Origin: UBA1014 sp964344035
GTDB lineage: Bacteria > SAR324 > NAC60-12
Length of the DNA: 64,000 nucleotides
Direction: 5' to 3'
Assembly (NCBI GenBank): GCA_964344035.1
Contig: CAYFLK010000007.1
Location: 1-64,000, forward strand
Both the position numbers and the translations under genes were made by a program. Position 1 is the first letter of the stretch, and each line of letters starts with the position of its first letter. The notes beneath the pieces are model-generated. The model was not told the DNA's origin. It did no database searches and saw only the letters and a list, made by a program, of their open reading frames with translations. Positions 54,708 through 61,712 of the stretch are shown piece after piece.

Positions 54708-55139
54708 GAGTCGGAAATAAGCCGGGTTCTGTCCCCCACTGCATGCAAATGAACTGGTGATTTCTCAACATCAAGATCACCCGTTCCGTTGTTTTACAGG
54801 CGGGGTCGCGGTCATTTATCTGGGACTGCCGTTGCCGGCAGCCTCTAGCGTCCTACCCGACCGCCGGGCGGGCCACCCGAACACGGTCCTATTTGGACTT
54901 GCAGCAGGTGGGGTTTGCACTGCCGGTCCTGTTGCCAGAACCGCGGTAGGCTCTTACCCTGCCTTTTCACCCTTGCCTGTGTCTTCATGAGAAGACCATC
55001 GGCGGTATGTTTTCTGTTGCACTTTCCATCGGCTTGCGCCGTCCGGCCGTTAGCCGGCACCCTGCCCGTTGCTGCCCGGACTTTCCTCCGGTATCCGCTA
55101 GATCGCGGATAACCGGCGGCCGCGTATCCGGCTCCGGGA
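54703..55139 (-). ncRNA. rnpB: RNase P RNA, bacterial class A
   Basis: Catalytic RNA that trims the 5' leader of tRNA precursors. On the minus strand the conserved 5' core GAGGAAAGTCCGGGC is present near 55080, and the conserved 3' region ACAGAACCCGGCTTAT is complementary to 54717-54732. The ends are set by the P1 helix: CCCGGAGCCGGA (complement of 55127-55138) pairs with TCCGACTCCGGG (complement of 54704-54715), with one mismatch. The length of about 437 bases suits class A. It lies between the J-like/RodZ gene (convergent) and the pseudopilin cluster (divergent). Confidence 0.93.
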
Positions 55140-55144
55140 ATTTC

Positions 55145-55172
55145 AGATTAGCACCATCCCCCGCAGTTGCAA
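55145..55172 (-). promoter_or_regulatory. rnpB promoter
   Basis: On the minus strand TTGCAA (55172-55167) and TAATCT (55150-55145) are separated by 16 bases. The start would fall near 55138, exactly the 5' end given by the P1 helix. Confidence 0.65.
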
Positions 55173-55360
55173 GCTTGGCTTGTGAATCAGGCATTGCAGT
55201 TTTATTTTGAGATAATATTTCTCCTCAGTGCATAACGGGAGAATCATTCTGTGGTACGCATTTGAAATGATGAGAAGTCCAAAGAACTTTTCAATCTTGA
55301 AACCTAACTGCCGAGGTGGATAGGCTTTAGGGGTATAGTCACTTTTGATTTCTTTTGTGC

Positions 55361-55387
55361 CTGCCTGTGCGTCGCACGCAGACAGGG
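55361..55387. repeat. imperfect inverted repeat rich in CTGCCTG
   Basis: A hairpin-forming sequence with arms CCTGCCTGTGCG and CGCACGCAGACAGG. It lies in the 502-base gap between rnpB and gspG, which has no supportable gene. Confidence 0.45.
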
Positions 55388-55497
55388 ACAATATGTCAAA
55401 ACTTATCGTAAATACGAAATCCAAATCTCCCCGCCAATAAAATGGACGGAGGCACCCTTCTTTAATACTTGACGCTTCATGTCCATATGTAGGCGGG

Positions 55498-55578
55498 GCG
55501 ATCCCGACCTGCCTGCCGTGTTACGCTGGCGCAGTCAGGTAGCGATCCCGGTTGTATGGGTTGCCGGCGAAGCCGGCA
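55498..55578. repeat. composite intergenic repeat before gspG
   Basis: GCGATCCCG occurs as a direct repeat at 55498-55506 and 55542-55550. Between the copies an inverted repeat pairs ACCTGCCTGC (55507-55516) with GCAGTCAGGT (55531-55540), one mismatch. A further perfect hairpin TGCCGGC-GAA-GCCGGCA follows at 55562-55578. No T-run follows. The architecture looks like a dispersed intergenic repeat unit; other copies would have to be found elsewhere in the genome. Confidence 0.55.
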
Positions 55579-55641
55579 TTAGGGCTTGTGAAACCGCCTG
55601 AGTCCTTCAACCTTCAGCCTTAACACTTAACTTGAACAGCT

Positions 55642-56088
55642 ATGAAACAAATGAGAGGGAGAAGAAACATCCGCCTCGGCGGATTCAGCTTCATCGAAGT
55701 GCTGGTGGTGATAATCATCCTCGGATTGCTGTCCGGGATCGTTGGAGTCTATCTGTTTGATTCCGCCGAACAGGCCAAAGCCGATGCTACTAAAACCCAG
55801 ATCAAGGGTCTGGAAACCGCACTCGATCTCTACCGCCTGCACAATTCACGATATCCCGCCACTGAACAGGGGCTGAAGGCGCTTCTGAGCAAACCCGAAG
55901 TGGGGTTGATTCCGGAACGCTGGAACGGACCTTATCTGCGTGGTAAAAACCTCCCCAAAGACGGGTGGGAAAATTCCTACCGTTACATCAGCCGGGACGG
56001 CAAGGATTATGAAATCATTTCAATGGGAGCAGACGGGCTGGAAGGTGGGACGGATCTCGACGAGGACATCAGTTCCAACGATCTCTGA
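55642..56088 (+). CDS. gspG: type II secretion major pseudopilin
   Basis: Major pseudopilin of a type II secretion or related system, 148 residues. A short basic leader ending in G is followed by FSFIEVLVVIIILGLLSGIVG, the class III signal cut by prepilin peptidase with the invariant Glu at position +5. RYPATEQGLKALL, NGPYLRGKNLPKDGW and the calcium-site region near DGLEGGTDLDEDI are specific for GspG. It leads gspG-H-I-J. gspC-F and gspK-M are not in the window. Confidence 0.95.
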   Translation: MKQMRGRRNIRLGGFSFIEVLVVIIILGLLSGIVGVYLFDSAEQAKADATKTQIKGLETALDLYRLHNSRYPATEQGLKALLSKPEVGLIPERWNGPYLRGKNLPKDGWENSYRYISRDGKDYEIISMGADGLEGGTDLDEDISSNDL

Positions 56089-56605
56089 ATCCAAACCCCT
56101 GAAGTTCCGGGGGTTCACCTTTCTCGAGTTGATGGTGGTGATCGCCCTGGCAGCCCTGCTTGCCGGATACGTCGTCCCACGTTTTTCCGCCTTCTTTGTC
56201 ACTCCCCTGGAAACAGAATATCAGCATCTGGTCAAGGTGCTTAAGCTGCTGCGCAATGATGCAATTCTGCGCAGCCGCTCCTATTGCCTCGCCTTCGATC
56301 TGAAATCCCAGCAGATGCATCCGGGACTGGTCGAATCCGGAAACTGCCCGGATCAAAAGAAGCCGGAGGCTGACTGGCCGGACTGGATGAAGAAACACGA
56401 TTTTCCCGAGGAACTGGTGTTGATGGAAGCGCGTTTTGCCTCTGAAACCGGGGATTTTTCACCAGCGGAAAGTTTTGCGGTTAGAATTGACGCGTCCGGA
56501 TTCGTCACCCCTTTTCTGCTGATTTTTGCTGAAAACGAAAGGGCCGGGTTTTGGTCTATCGAAAGCAAGGGGGTGATGGGCGAACTTGTATTGCGGGAGC
56601 AGTGA
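56009..56605 (+). CDS. gspH: minor pseudopilin
   Basis: Minor pseudopilin with the prepilin signal KFRGFTFLELMVVIALAALLAGYVV. The body lacks strong family motifs, but position after gspG and before gspI identifies it as GspH. The start is unclear: no ATG or GTG lies just before the leader. ATG 56009, inside gspG in another frame, gives a leader of about 37 residues, long for the family. A non-standard start such as CTG near 56098 is possible. The stop at 56605 precedes gspI by one base. Confidence 0.8.
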   Translation: MKSFQWEQTGWKVGRISTRTSVPTISESKPLKFRGFTFLELMVVIALAALLAGYVVPRFSAFFVTPLETEYQHLVKVLKLLRNDAILRSRSYCLAFDLKSQQMHPGLVESGNCPDQKKPEADWPDWMKKHDFPEELVLMEARFASETGDFSPAESFAVRIDASGFVTPFLLIFAENERAGFWSIESKGVMGELVLREQ

Positions 56606-56606
56606 A

Positions 56607-56987
56607 ATGTTCAAGCGTCCCGCTTTCAGCGTGCTTGAGGTCCTGGTAGCGCTCTCAATCCTGTCGGTGATGCTGATAGCAATCTACAAGTCCTATTCTT
56701 CCTCCCTGTTCGTGCTCAACTCAACCAGCAATCTCTGGAAGGCGATGGCGGAGTCGCAGCAGGAACTCCTCAGGTGGGAGCGTTCAAAACATCCTCCACC
56801 CGTTTCAGTCACCCAGGGGGTGTTCACCGTACAGCAGGCATTTCCAGGAGGACGATGGAAGCTGGACGTTCAGGATACGATGCCCTTGCCGGGAATCCCG
56901 GTGCGCCGCGTGAATTATGAAATCAGCTGGAGTGAAGGGGAGCGTGAGTACTCATACAGTGCTGATCTCTACGTTAAACCACAATGA
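56607..56987 (+). CDS. gspI: minor pseudopilin
   Basis: A 126-residue minor pseudopilin. The leader MFKRPA precedes FSVLEVLVALSILSVMLIAIY, with the invariant Glu, and the length and YEISWSEGEREYSYSADLYV end fit GspI, which with GspJ and GspK caps the pseudopilus. GGGAG 8 bases before the ATG supports the start at 56607. It overlaps gspJ by 4 bases (ATGA). Confidence 0.85.
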   Translation: MFKRPAFSVLEVLVALSILSVMLIAIYKSYSSSLFVLNSTSNLWKAMAESQQELLRWERSKHPPPVSVTQGVFTVQQAFPGGRWKLDVQDTMPLPGIPVRRVNYEISWSEGEREYSYSADLYVKPQ

Positions 56988-57823
56988 TGACGCGGCAGGT
57001 AGTTCCGGGAAAAGAAAGGGCATTTCGGAATACTATCCGGATTATTGCCTCCTGCCGGTTCGTGAGAGGAGGGTCGTTTCCCGGGAAAGGGGTTTCAGGG
57101 TTTTCACTGTTGGAACTGCTGGTCTCCGTGACCCTGCTGGCGCTTGTACTTGCGCTGATTTACGGAGCATTTTACCAGGTTTCGAATTCATCAATCTCAG
57201 TGAAGGCAACCCTGGAAACCCGCCAGGAACTGCGGCTGCTGATGAAAATGGTTCTCGACGACCTGCAGGCGGTGCAGTATCTGCGGCACTTCGTTGACAA
57301 AACGGAGGACGGACGGGACACCGGCATCGTCGCTGAAGTTATCCCAGGTCCGGAAACAGCGGAGTTCACTGAAATACACTTTCACGCGGCCATCCCCAGT
57401 CGTTTTTACCAGGACGTCAAAAGCGTGCGCGAGGGGATGGATCCCGGGATCCATGAAATCGGGTATTTCCTCGAACTCGACCCGGCAACCGATCTCTGGC
57501 AGTTCAAACGCCGCGAGGATTTCTACATTGACGAAAAAATAAATGAGGATGGAAGGGTTCATGTGCTGTCCGAATCGGTGAGTGAATTTGATGTTGATTT
57601 TCTGCTGCGTGAAATCGAACAGGCAGCGGGAGGCGCGGTTGAAGAGTGGAGCGATAATTTTGATTCGCATGAAGGTGAATGTTACAAGAACAAAGAACCT
57701 CCTTGCCTGCCCAGAGCTATCCGGCTGAAAATGTCGCTCAAGGAAGAAAGTGGTCGGACAGTCAGCGATTCACAAGTGATCAACCTCTGTGTGAGACCCT
57801 GCAAGCCAGAGTTGTTTGAATGA
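56984..57823 (+). CDS. gspJ: minor pseudopilin
   Basis: A 279-residue GspJ-like pseudopilin. The prepilin signal GKGVSGFSLLELLVSVTLLALVLALIYGAFY begins about residue 34, so the leader is unusually long if the ATG at 56984 is used. The coupled ATGA overlap with gspI supports that start. The body contains acidic patches and a C-terminal cysteine-containing region (ECYKNKEPPCLPRAIRLKM). GspK is expected next in classical clusters but is absent. The following DUF2851 gene overlaps by ATGA. Confidence 0.83.
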   Translation: MMTRQVVPGKERAFRNTIRIIASCRFVRGGSFPGKGVSGFSLLELLVSVTLLALVLALIYGAFYQVSNSSISVKATLETRQELRLLMKMVLDDLQAVQYLRHFVDKTEDGRDTGIVAEVIPGPETAEFTEIHFHAAIPSRFYQDVKSVREGMDPGIHEIGYFLELDPATDLWQFKRREDFYIDEKINEDGRVHVLSESVSEFDVDFLLREIEQAAGGAVEEWSDNFDSHEGECYKNKEPPCLPRAIRLKMSLKEESGRTVSDSQVINLCVRPCKPELFE

Positions 57824-59232
57824 ATGAATACGCGGACCTCCCGCTATACGAAACTGAACTTCAGCGGATCTGGGCTGAACAGGATTTCAATTGCAGCGAC
57901 TTGCTGTGTGTCAGCGGAGAAGCGGTTGAAATCCTCTTTCCCGGCTGGCTGAACCGTGACCGGGGCGCGGATTTCCAGGCGGCGCGAATCCGCATCGGGA
58001 ATGATCTGCATTTTGGTGCGGTGGAGGTGCACATGCAGTCCTCTGGCTGGTTTTCACATCGGCATCACTGCAATCCAGACTACAACTCAGTGGTGCTGCA
58101 TGTGGTGCTCTACCACCAGGACAGTCGTCCAGTGACCAGAGACGATGGCCGCGCCGTCCCGGAACTGGAACTGGCCCCGAGACTGAACAGGCAGAGACCT
58201 GAATCTCAACGAAGCAGCAAGCGGCGCCTGCGGGTCGTGGACCAGCTTCCAGGACGCTGCGGAGTATGGATGAATGAGCACGAACCGGGGGAAATACGCA
58301 AACTGCTGGGACATGCCGCGGAACAGCGGATGCAGAACAAAATGCAGGCGCTGCTCGAGCGTATGCGTGAAGAAGAACCGGAGGAACTGCTGTTCCAGCT
58401 GATCTTCAAATCCCTGGGTTACACCACGCACGCCCAGGCATTTTCTCAGCTGGCGTGCCTGTTTCCCTATACCCGCTTGCGTCCCCTGCTGCGGCAGTCT
58501 CCGCGCGAAGCCCGTACAACAGTACTTTCCCGCTGGTTCGGCAGTTGTGGACTGCTCGAAACAGGGAAACTGCCGGACGATTCCTCAGTGCGCCGTGAAT
58601 TTCTTCATTGGCGGGAGCAGTGGGAGTTGCTCCCGGAACAGCCGCAGGTCTTCCGTGAGCAAAAAGTTTCATCCCGGCCATGGAGTTCAATGGAGCGGAG
58701 ACTGTTGGGGATGTTTCACCACCTCATGCATGTTTGCCGTGAGGGCTTGCTTAAATGCTGGCTGCTTCTGCTACGCGACCTAGACCGTCATTCCGGGGAG
58801 GCGGACCTCCGTCGGCTGGTCCTTTCGCGCACGGGGGAGTTTTTTGAAACTCCGGACTGGGAGGTGTGGAAAACGCGGTACGGATTCCGTAAAGGCGCCA
58901 GGGGCACGCCAGCGCAGCTGGTCGGCCGCGACCGACAGGTGATTGTCTGGGCCAACGCAATCCTGCCTTTCTTCCTGGCCCATGCACGCCTACGGGGAGA
59001 CCTGGAACTGGAAAGGCTGCTCTACCGGGTTTTCATGATCCTTCCCCCGGAACCCCTCAACTGGAAAACGCGGTTCATGGAAAACAGGCTTTGGCTTGCA
59101 TCCGCGAAATCGCTGAAAGTTAACACCTTCGGATACCGCCAGGGGATGCTGCAGATGCATGCTGATTTCTGCCGGAACTTCCACCAGGGATGTTCAGGAT
59201 GCGAACTGGTTGCAATGCTGCAGTCATTTTGA
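57820..59232 (+). CDS. DUF2851 family protein
   Basis: A 470-residue protein of the DUF2851 family, whose hallmark is the N-terminal FPGWLNRDRGADFQAARIRIG followed by FGAVEVHMQSSGWFSHRHH and YNSVVLHVVLYHQD. The pattern of invariant Asp, Glu, His and Trp residues recalls a nuclease-like active site, but I know of no proven function. The rest is helical. It is translationally coupled to gspJ (ATGA at 57820), which is not an obvious functional pairing. Confidence 0.8.
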   Translation: MNEYADLPLYETELQRIWAEQDFNCSDLLCVSGEAVEILFPGWLNRDRGADFQAARIRIGNDLHFGAVEVHMQSSGWFSHRHHCNPDYNSVVLHVVLYHQDSRPVTRDDGRAVPELELAPRLNRQRPESQRSSKRRLRVVDQLPGRCGVWMNEHEPGEIRKLLGHAAEQRMQNKMQALLERMREEEPEELLFQLIFKSLGYTTHAQAFSQLACLFPYTRLRPLLRQSPREARTTVLSRWFGSCGLLETGKLPDDSSVRREFLHWREQWELLPEQPQVFREQKVSSRPWSSMERRLLGMFHHLMHVCREGLLKCWLLLLRDLDRHSGEADLRRLVLSRTGEFFETPDWEVWKTRYGFRKGARGTPAQLVGRDRQVIVWANAILPFFLAHARLRGDLELERLLYRVFMILPPEPLNWKTRFMENRLWLASAKSLKVNTFGYRQGMLQMHADFCRNFHQGCSGCELVAMLQSF

Positions 59233-59320
59233 AAAAAGGTTTAGGGGTTTAGGCTGAAGAGGTTCAACTTCCAGCATCCAGCTTCTGGATTCTAAACTCC
59301 AGGTCCGGGTGGAACCCCCT

Positions 59321-59348
59321 TTTGCAAATGCGCGGGCTTTGCTATAGT
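59321..59348 (+). promoter_or_regulatory. possible promoter of the RAM-domain gene
   Basis: TTTGCA at 59321-59326 and TATAGT at 59343-59348 are 16 bases apart. Transcription would start near 59355, just at the foot of the first leader hairpin (59357). Confidence 0.35.
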
Positions 59349-59356
59349 GTAATATT

Positions 59357-59407
59357 CCCCACACAAGCCAGAGGTGGGGTTGGCAATCCCCGGGAAATTT
59401 CCGGGGA
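59357..59407 (+). promoter_or_regulatory. two-hairpin leader upstream of the RAM-domain gene
   Basis: CCCCAC (59357-59362) pairs with GTGGGG (59374-59379), loop 11. TCCCCGG (59387-59393) pairs with CCGGGGA (59401-59407), loop 7. Both stems are perfect and lie between the putative start site and the GAGGAA ribosome binding site at about 59432. No known riboswitch class is recognised. Confidence 0.4.
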
Positions 59408-59439
59408 GAGATGACTGAATGATTTAGAAGTGAGGAAAT

Positions 59440-59715
59440 ATGGTGACGGCACTGGTGATGTTGAACATCGAACGCAAACACATCCAGGATGTATCTCAGC
59501 AGCTGGTTGACTTTCCGGAGGTATCGGAAGTGTATTCAGTCGCCGGAAGATACGACCTGGTAGCCGTGGTTCGGGTGAAGACCAATGAACAAATTGCTGA
59601 CACGATCACCGGCAAATTTGCATCCCTTGAAGGCATTACCGCGACCGAAACCCTGATTGCGTTTCACACCTATTCACGGCACGATCTCGAACACATGTTC
59701 ACCATTGGCGAATAA
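59440..59715 (+). CDS. stand-alone Lrp/AsnC ligand-binding (RAM) domain protein
   Basis: A 91-residue protein consisting only of the RAM domain of Lrp/AsnC regulators, without the DNA-binding HTH. ALVMLNIERKHIQDVSQQL, VYSVAGRYDLVAVVRVK and TETLIAFHTYSRHDLE are the three typical segments. Such proteins bind amino acids and may modulate enzymes or full-length regulators. GAGGAA lies close upstream of the ATG. The hisC start overlaps its 3' end, so an amino-acid-sensing role linked to histidine or aromatic aminotransfer is conceivable. Confidence 0.85.
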   Translation: MVTALVMLNIERKHIQDVSQQLVDFPEVSEVYSVAGRYDLVAVVRVKTNEQIADTITGKFASLEGITATETLIAFHTYSRHDLEHMFTIGE

Positions 59716-60817
59716 AACCACTTCCTCTCCCACCGATTCTGTTCCTCAAGTCCGGGTCCGGGACGCGATTGCCCGGATGGAGCCGTATTCCCCTCCCCTG
59801 GAAATACGGGATCCGGACCGCCACATGCTGATGGATTTCAACGAATCCCCGCTTCCTCCGCCCCCGGAAGTGATTGATGCCGTCAGCGCCTGCCTCAGCC
59901 GCCGTGTCAACGTCTATCCAGCCTACGGGGATTTCCTGCGCATCCTTGCGGAATATGCGGGGGCGCCGGTGGAATCGCTGATGTTGACCAACGGCTCGGA
60001 TCAGGGAATCGACATCATCCTGCGGAGTTTTTTGGAGGACGCTGACGAGCTGGCCATGGTCCAGCCGGGATTTGCCATGTTTCGGCAGGTGGCCCAGACC
60101 CTGGGCGCACGGATCTCCGGACCGGTATTTCCTGAAACGATGGAGTTTCCCATCGAAGCATTGAAACAGTCGGTTGGTCCGAAAACACGTTTGATGGTTG
60201 TGATCAACCCCAATAATCCCACCGGGACCGCGGTCAGTTTGGAAACTCTGGAAGACCTGCTACAGGAGTTCCGCCGGCTTCCGGTGCTGGTAGATGAAGC
60301 GTACTTCGAATTCAACGGCGTCTCCTCGGTACCGATGATGAAGCATCACGCGAACTTAATCGTGCTGAGGACCTTCTCCAAGGCGTTTGCCCTCCCCGGA
60401 TTACGTTTGGGGTATGTGATCGCTCATCCGGAACTGGTACGCCAGTTTCAGAAAATCCGTGGTCCTTACGACGTCAACATCGCCTCCGTCGCTGCTGCCC
60501 GCGCACAGCTGAAAAACCGGCATGGGTGGGAATTCATCGTCCGCCACCTGATGCGGGAAGTCAAACCCGCGGTAGAAGAATTTTTTCGCAAAATGGAGGT
60601 GCGGTTTTACCCGAGTTCTGCGAATTTTATGCTCGTCGAGCCGGGAAATGCCCGCGCTGCCGCGGATTTTCTCGAACGGAACGGGATCCTCGTTCGCCCG
60701 ATGTCACCCCCCCTTGAACATACCTTTCGATTGAGTTTGAGGATGATGCCGGAAATGGAACGCTTCATGAAAATCTTCACCAGGTTTTTGCAGTCCGAAA
60801 GCGCTTCCCCTGCCTGA
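59705..60817 (+). CDS. hisC: histidinol-phosphate aminotransferase
   Basis: Fold-type I PLP aminotransferase of about 370 residues. DFNESPLPPPPEV and the VYPAYGDF segment open the HisC pattern. VINPNNPTGTAV, LVDEAYFEF, the PLP lysine in RTFSKAFALPGLRLGYVI and FRLSLRMMPEMERF near the end complete it. It acts on imidazole-acetol phosphate, and HisJ at 33.9 kb would catalyse the next step. No ATG precedes the family N-terminus. TTG 59705, inside the previous gene, keeps the whole conserved VRDAIARMEPYSPP segment, whereas ATG 59777 would lose part of it. Confidence 0.88.
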   Translation: MANKTTSSPTDSVPQVRVRDAIARMEPYSPPLEIRDPDRHMLMDFNESPLPPPPEVIDAVSACLSRRVNVYPAYGDFLRILAEYAGAPVESLMLTNGSDQGIDIILRSFLEDADELAMVQPGFAMFRQVAQTLGARISGPVFPETMEFPIEALKQSVGPKTRLMVVINPNNPTGTAVSLETLEDLLQEFRRLPVLVDEAYFEFNGVSSVPMMKHHANLIVLRTFSKAFALPGLRLGYVIAHPELVRQFQKIRGPYDVNIASVAAARAQLKNRHGWEFIVRHLMREVKPAVEEFFRKMEVRFYPSSANFMLVEPGNARAAADFLERNGILVRPMSPPLEHTFRLSLRMMPEMERFMKIFTRFLQSESASPA

Positions 60818-61013
60818 CCTGCCGCTCCTGTGGATGAAGTAAGGAAAGTCACTGATATTGGTGCATTTATTGCAAGATGTGTGCGTGTTTGCGGCACAGG
60901 GGGCTGGTCAGGCATTCTTTCCAGGGACGGAAACGCCTGCCAGGGACGGCCGGCACCCGTGGTTGGCGGTTCCCTGTGCCCTTCGACTCAGGGACGAGCC
61001 CGAGGGGCATAAT

Positions 61014-61712
61014 TCAAACGCGCTTTTGGAGGAATTCTAGAAAAGAGCGGGCATTCTTTTCCCAGCGTGTCTGCGCAAACAACTGGTCCCGGAAGGAAAG
61101 CAATTCGTCGTCGCGTGAGTCAGCGGGTGCGGGGAAGCGGCTGAAACGAGGAACAAACCGGCTTTCCCCGGTAAAAGGTGACAACAGCGTGAAGAACCCG
61201 GAACATAGCTGGTGCGGCGCGTTGCGTTGCAGGAACTGCATCTGCCGCAGGTAGTGTTCCGCCAGTAGAACGGTTTCCTCCTCATCCACGTGCGTGCGGA
61301 CCAAGCGGCTGAGCAGGTGCTGTTCGTTGGTCATCTTGTGAAACAGGTAATCCTCCCAGCATCCATTCAGTCCGGATTCACGTATTTCAGTCCTGTTACC
61401 CCAGTCAGTCAGGAATTCGAAAACGGTGGTGTAGCATTGAAGCACTCCCGCTGCTGCGCTGTTTTGCTCACTCCGCCATTCAAGCACATCGCGTTCAAGC
61501 GCCTTCCACTGCTCGAGACACATGCGGACCCACATCCGCAGCAGCAGGGTTTCGATCTGTGTGAGCATCGCGCTGTATTCACGTCCAGGCGATGTATTCA
61601 GCCAGCGGTTTTCAAACGCCGGCGCATGCAATACATCGAGTACTCCGATTACCTTTTCGAGCTTGCACGCAGTTTCGTTTTTCAGCCAGGTTTCTGGTGC
61701 GGGGTCGGTCAT
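61014..61712 (-). CDS. protein of unknown function coupled to mfd
   Basis: A 232-residue soluble, helical protein. Its ATG overlaps the mfd stop as TGATG, so it is translated with mfd. Although the frame is open further upstream inside mfd, ATG 61712 is the natural start. Conserved-looking features are several Trp and Cys residues and HVDEEETVLLAEHYLRQM. I do not recognise the family. Its base composition matches mfd. Confidence 0.6.
   Translation of the reverse strand: MTDPAPETWLKNETACKLEKVIGVLDVLHAPAFENRWLNTSPGREYSAMLTQIETLLLRMWVRMCLEQWKALERDVLEWRSEQNSAAAGVLQCYTTVFEFLTDWGNRTEIRESGLNGCWEDYLFHKMTNEQHLLSRLVRTHVDEEETVLLAEHYLRQMQFLQRNAPHQLCSGFFTLLSPFTGESRFVPRFSRFPAPADSRDDELLSFRDQLFAQTRWEKNARSFLEFLQKRV

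Noticed and set aside
60818..61013. GC-rich repeat-like sequence (CAGGGACGG twice) and overlapping short frames after hisC
   Set aside because: The short frames have no ribosome binding site and overlap the convergent gene. The two repeat copies are short and could be chance.
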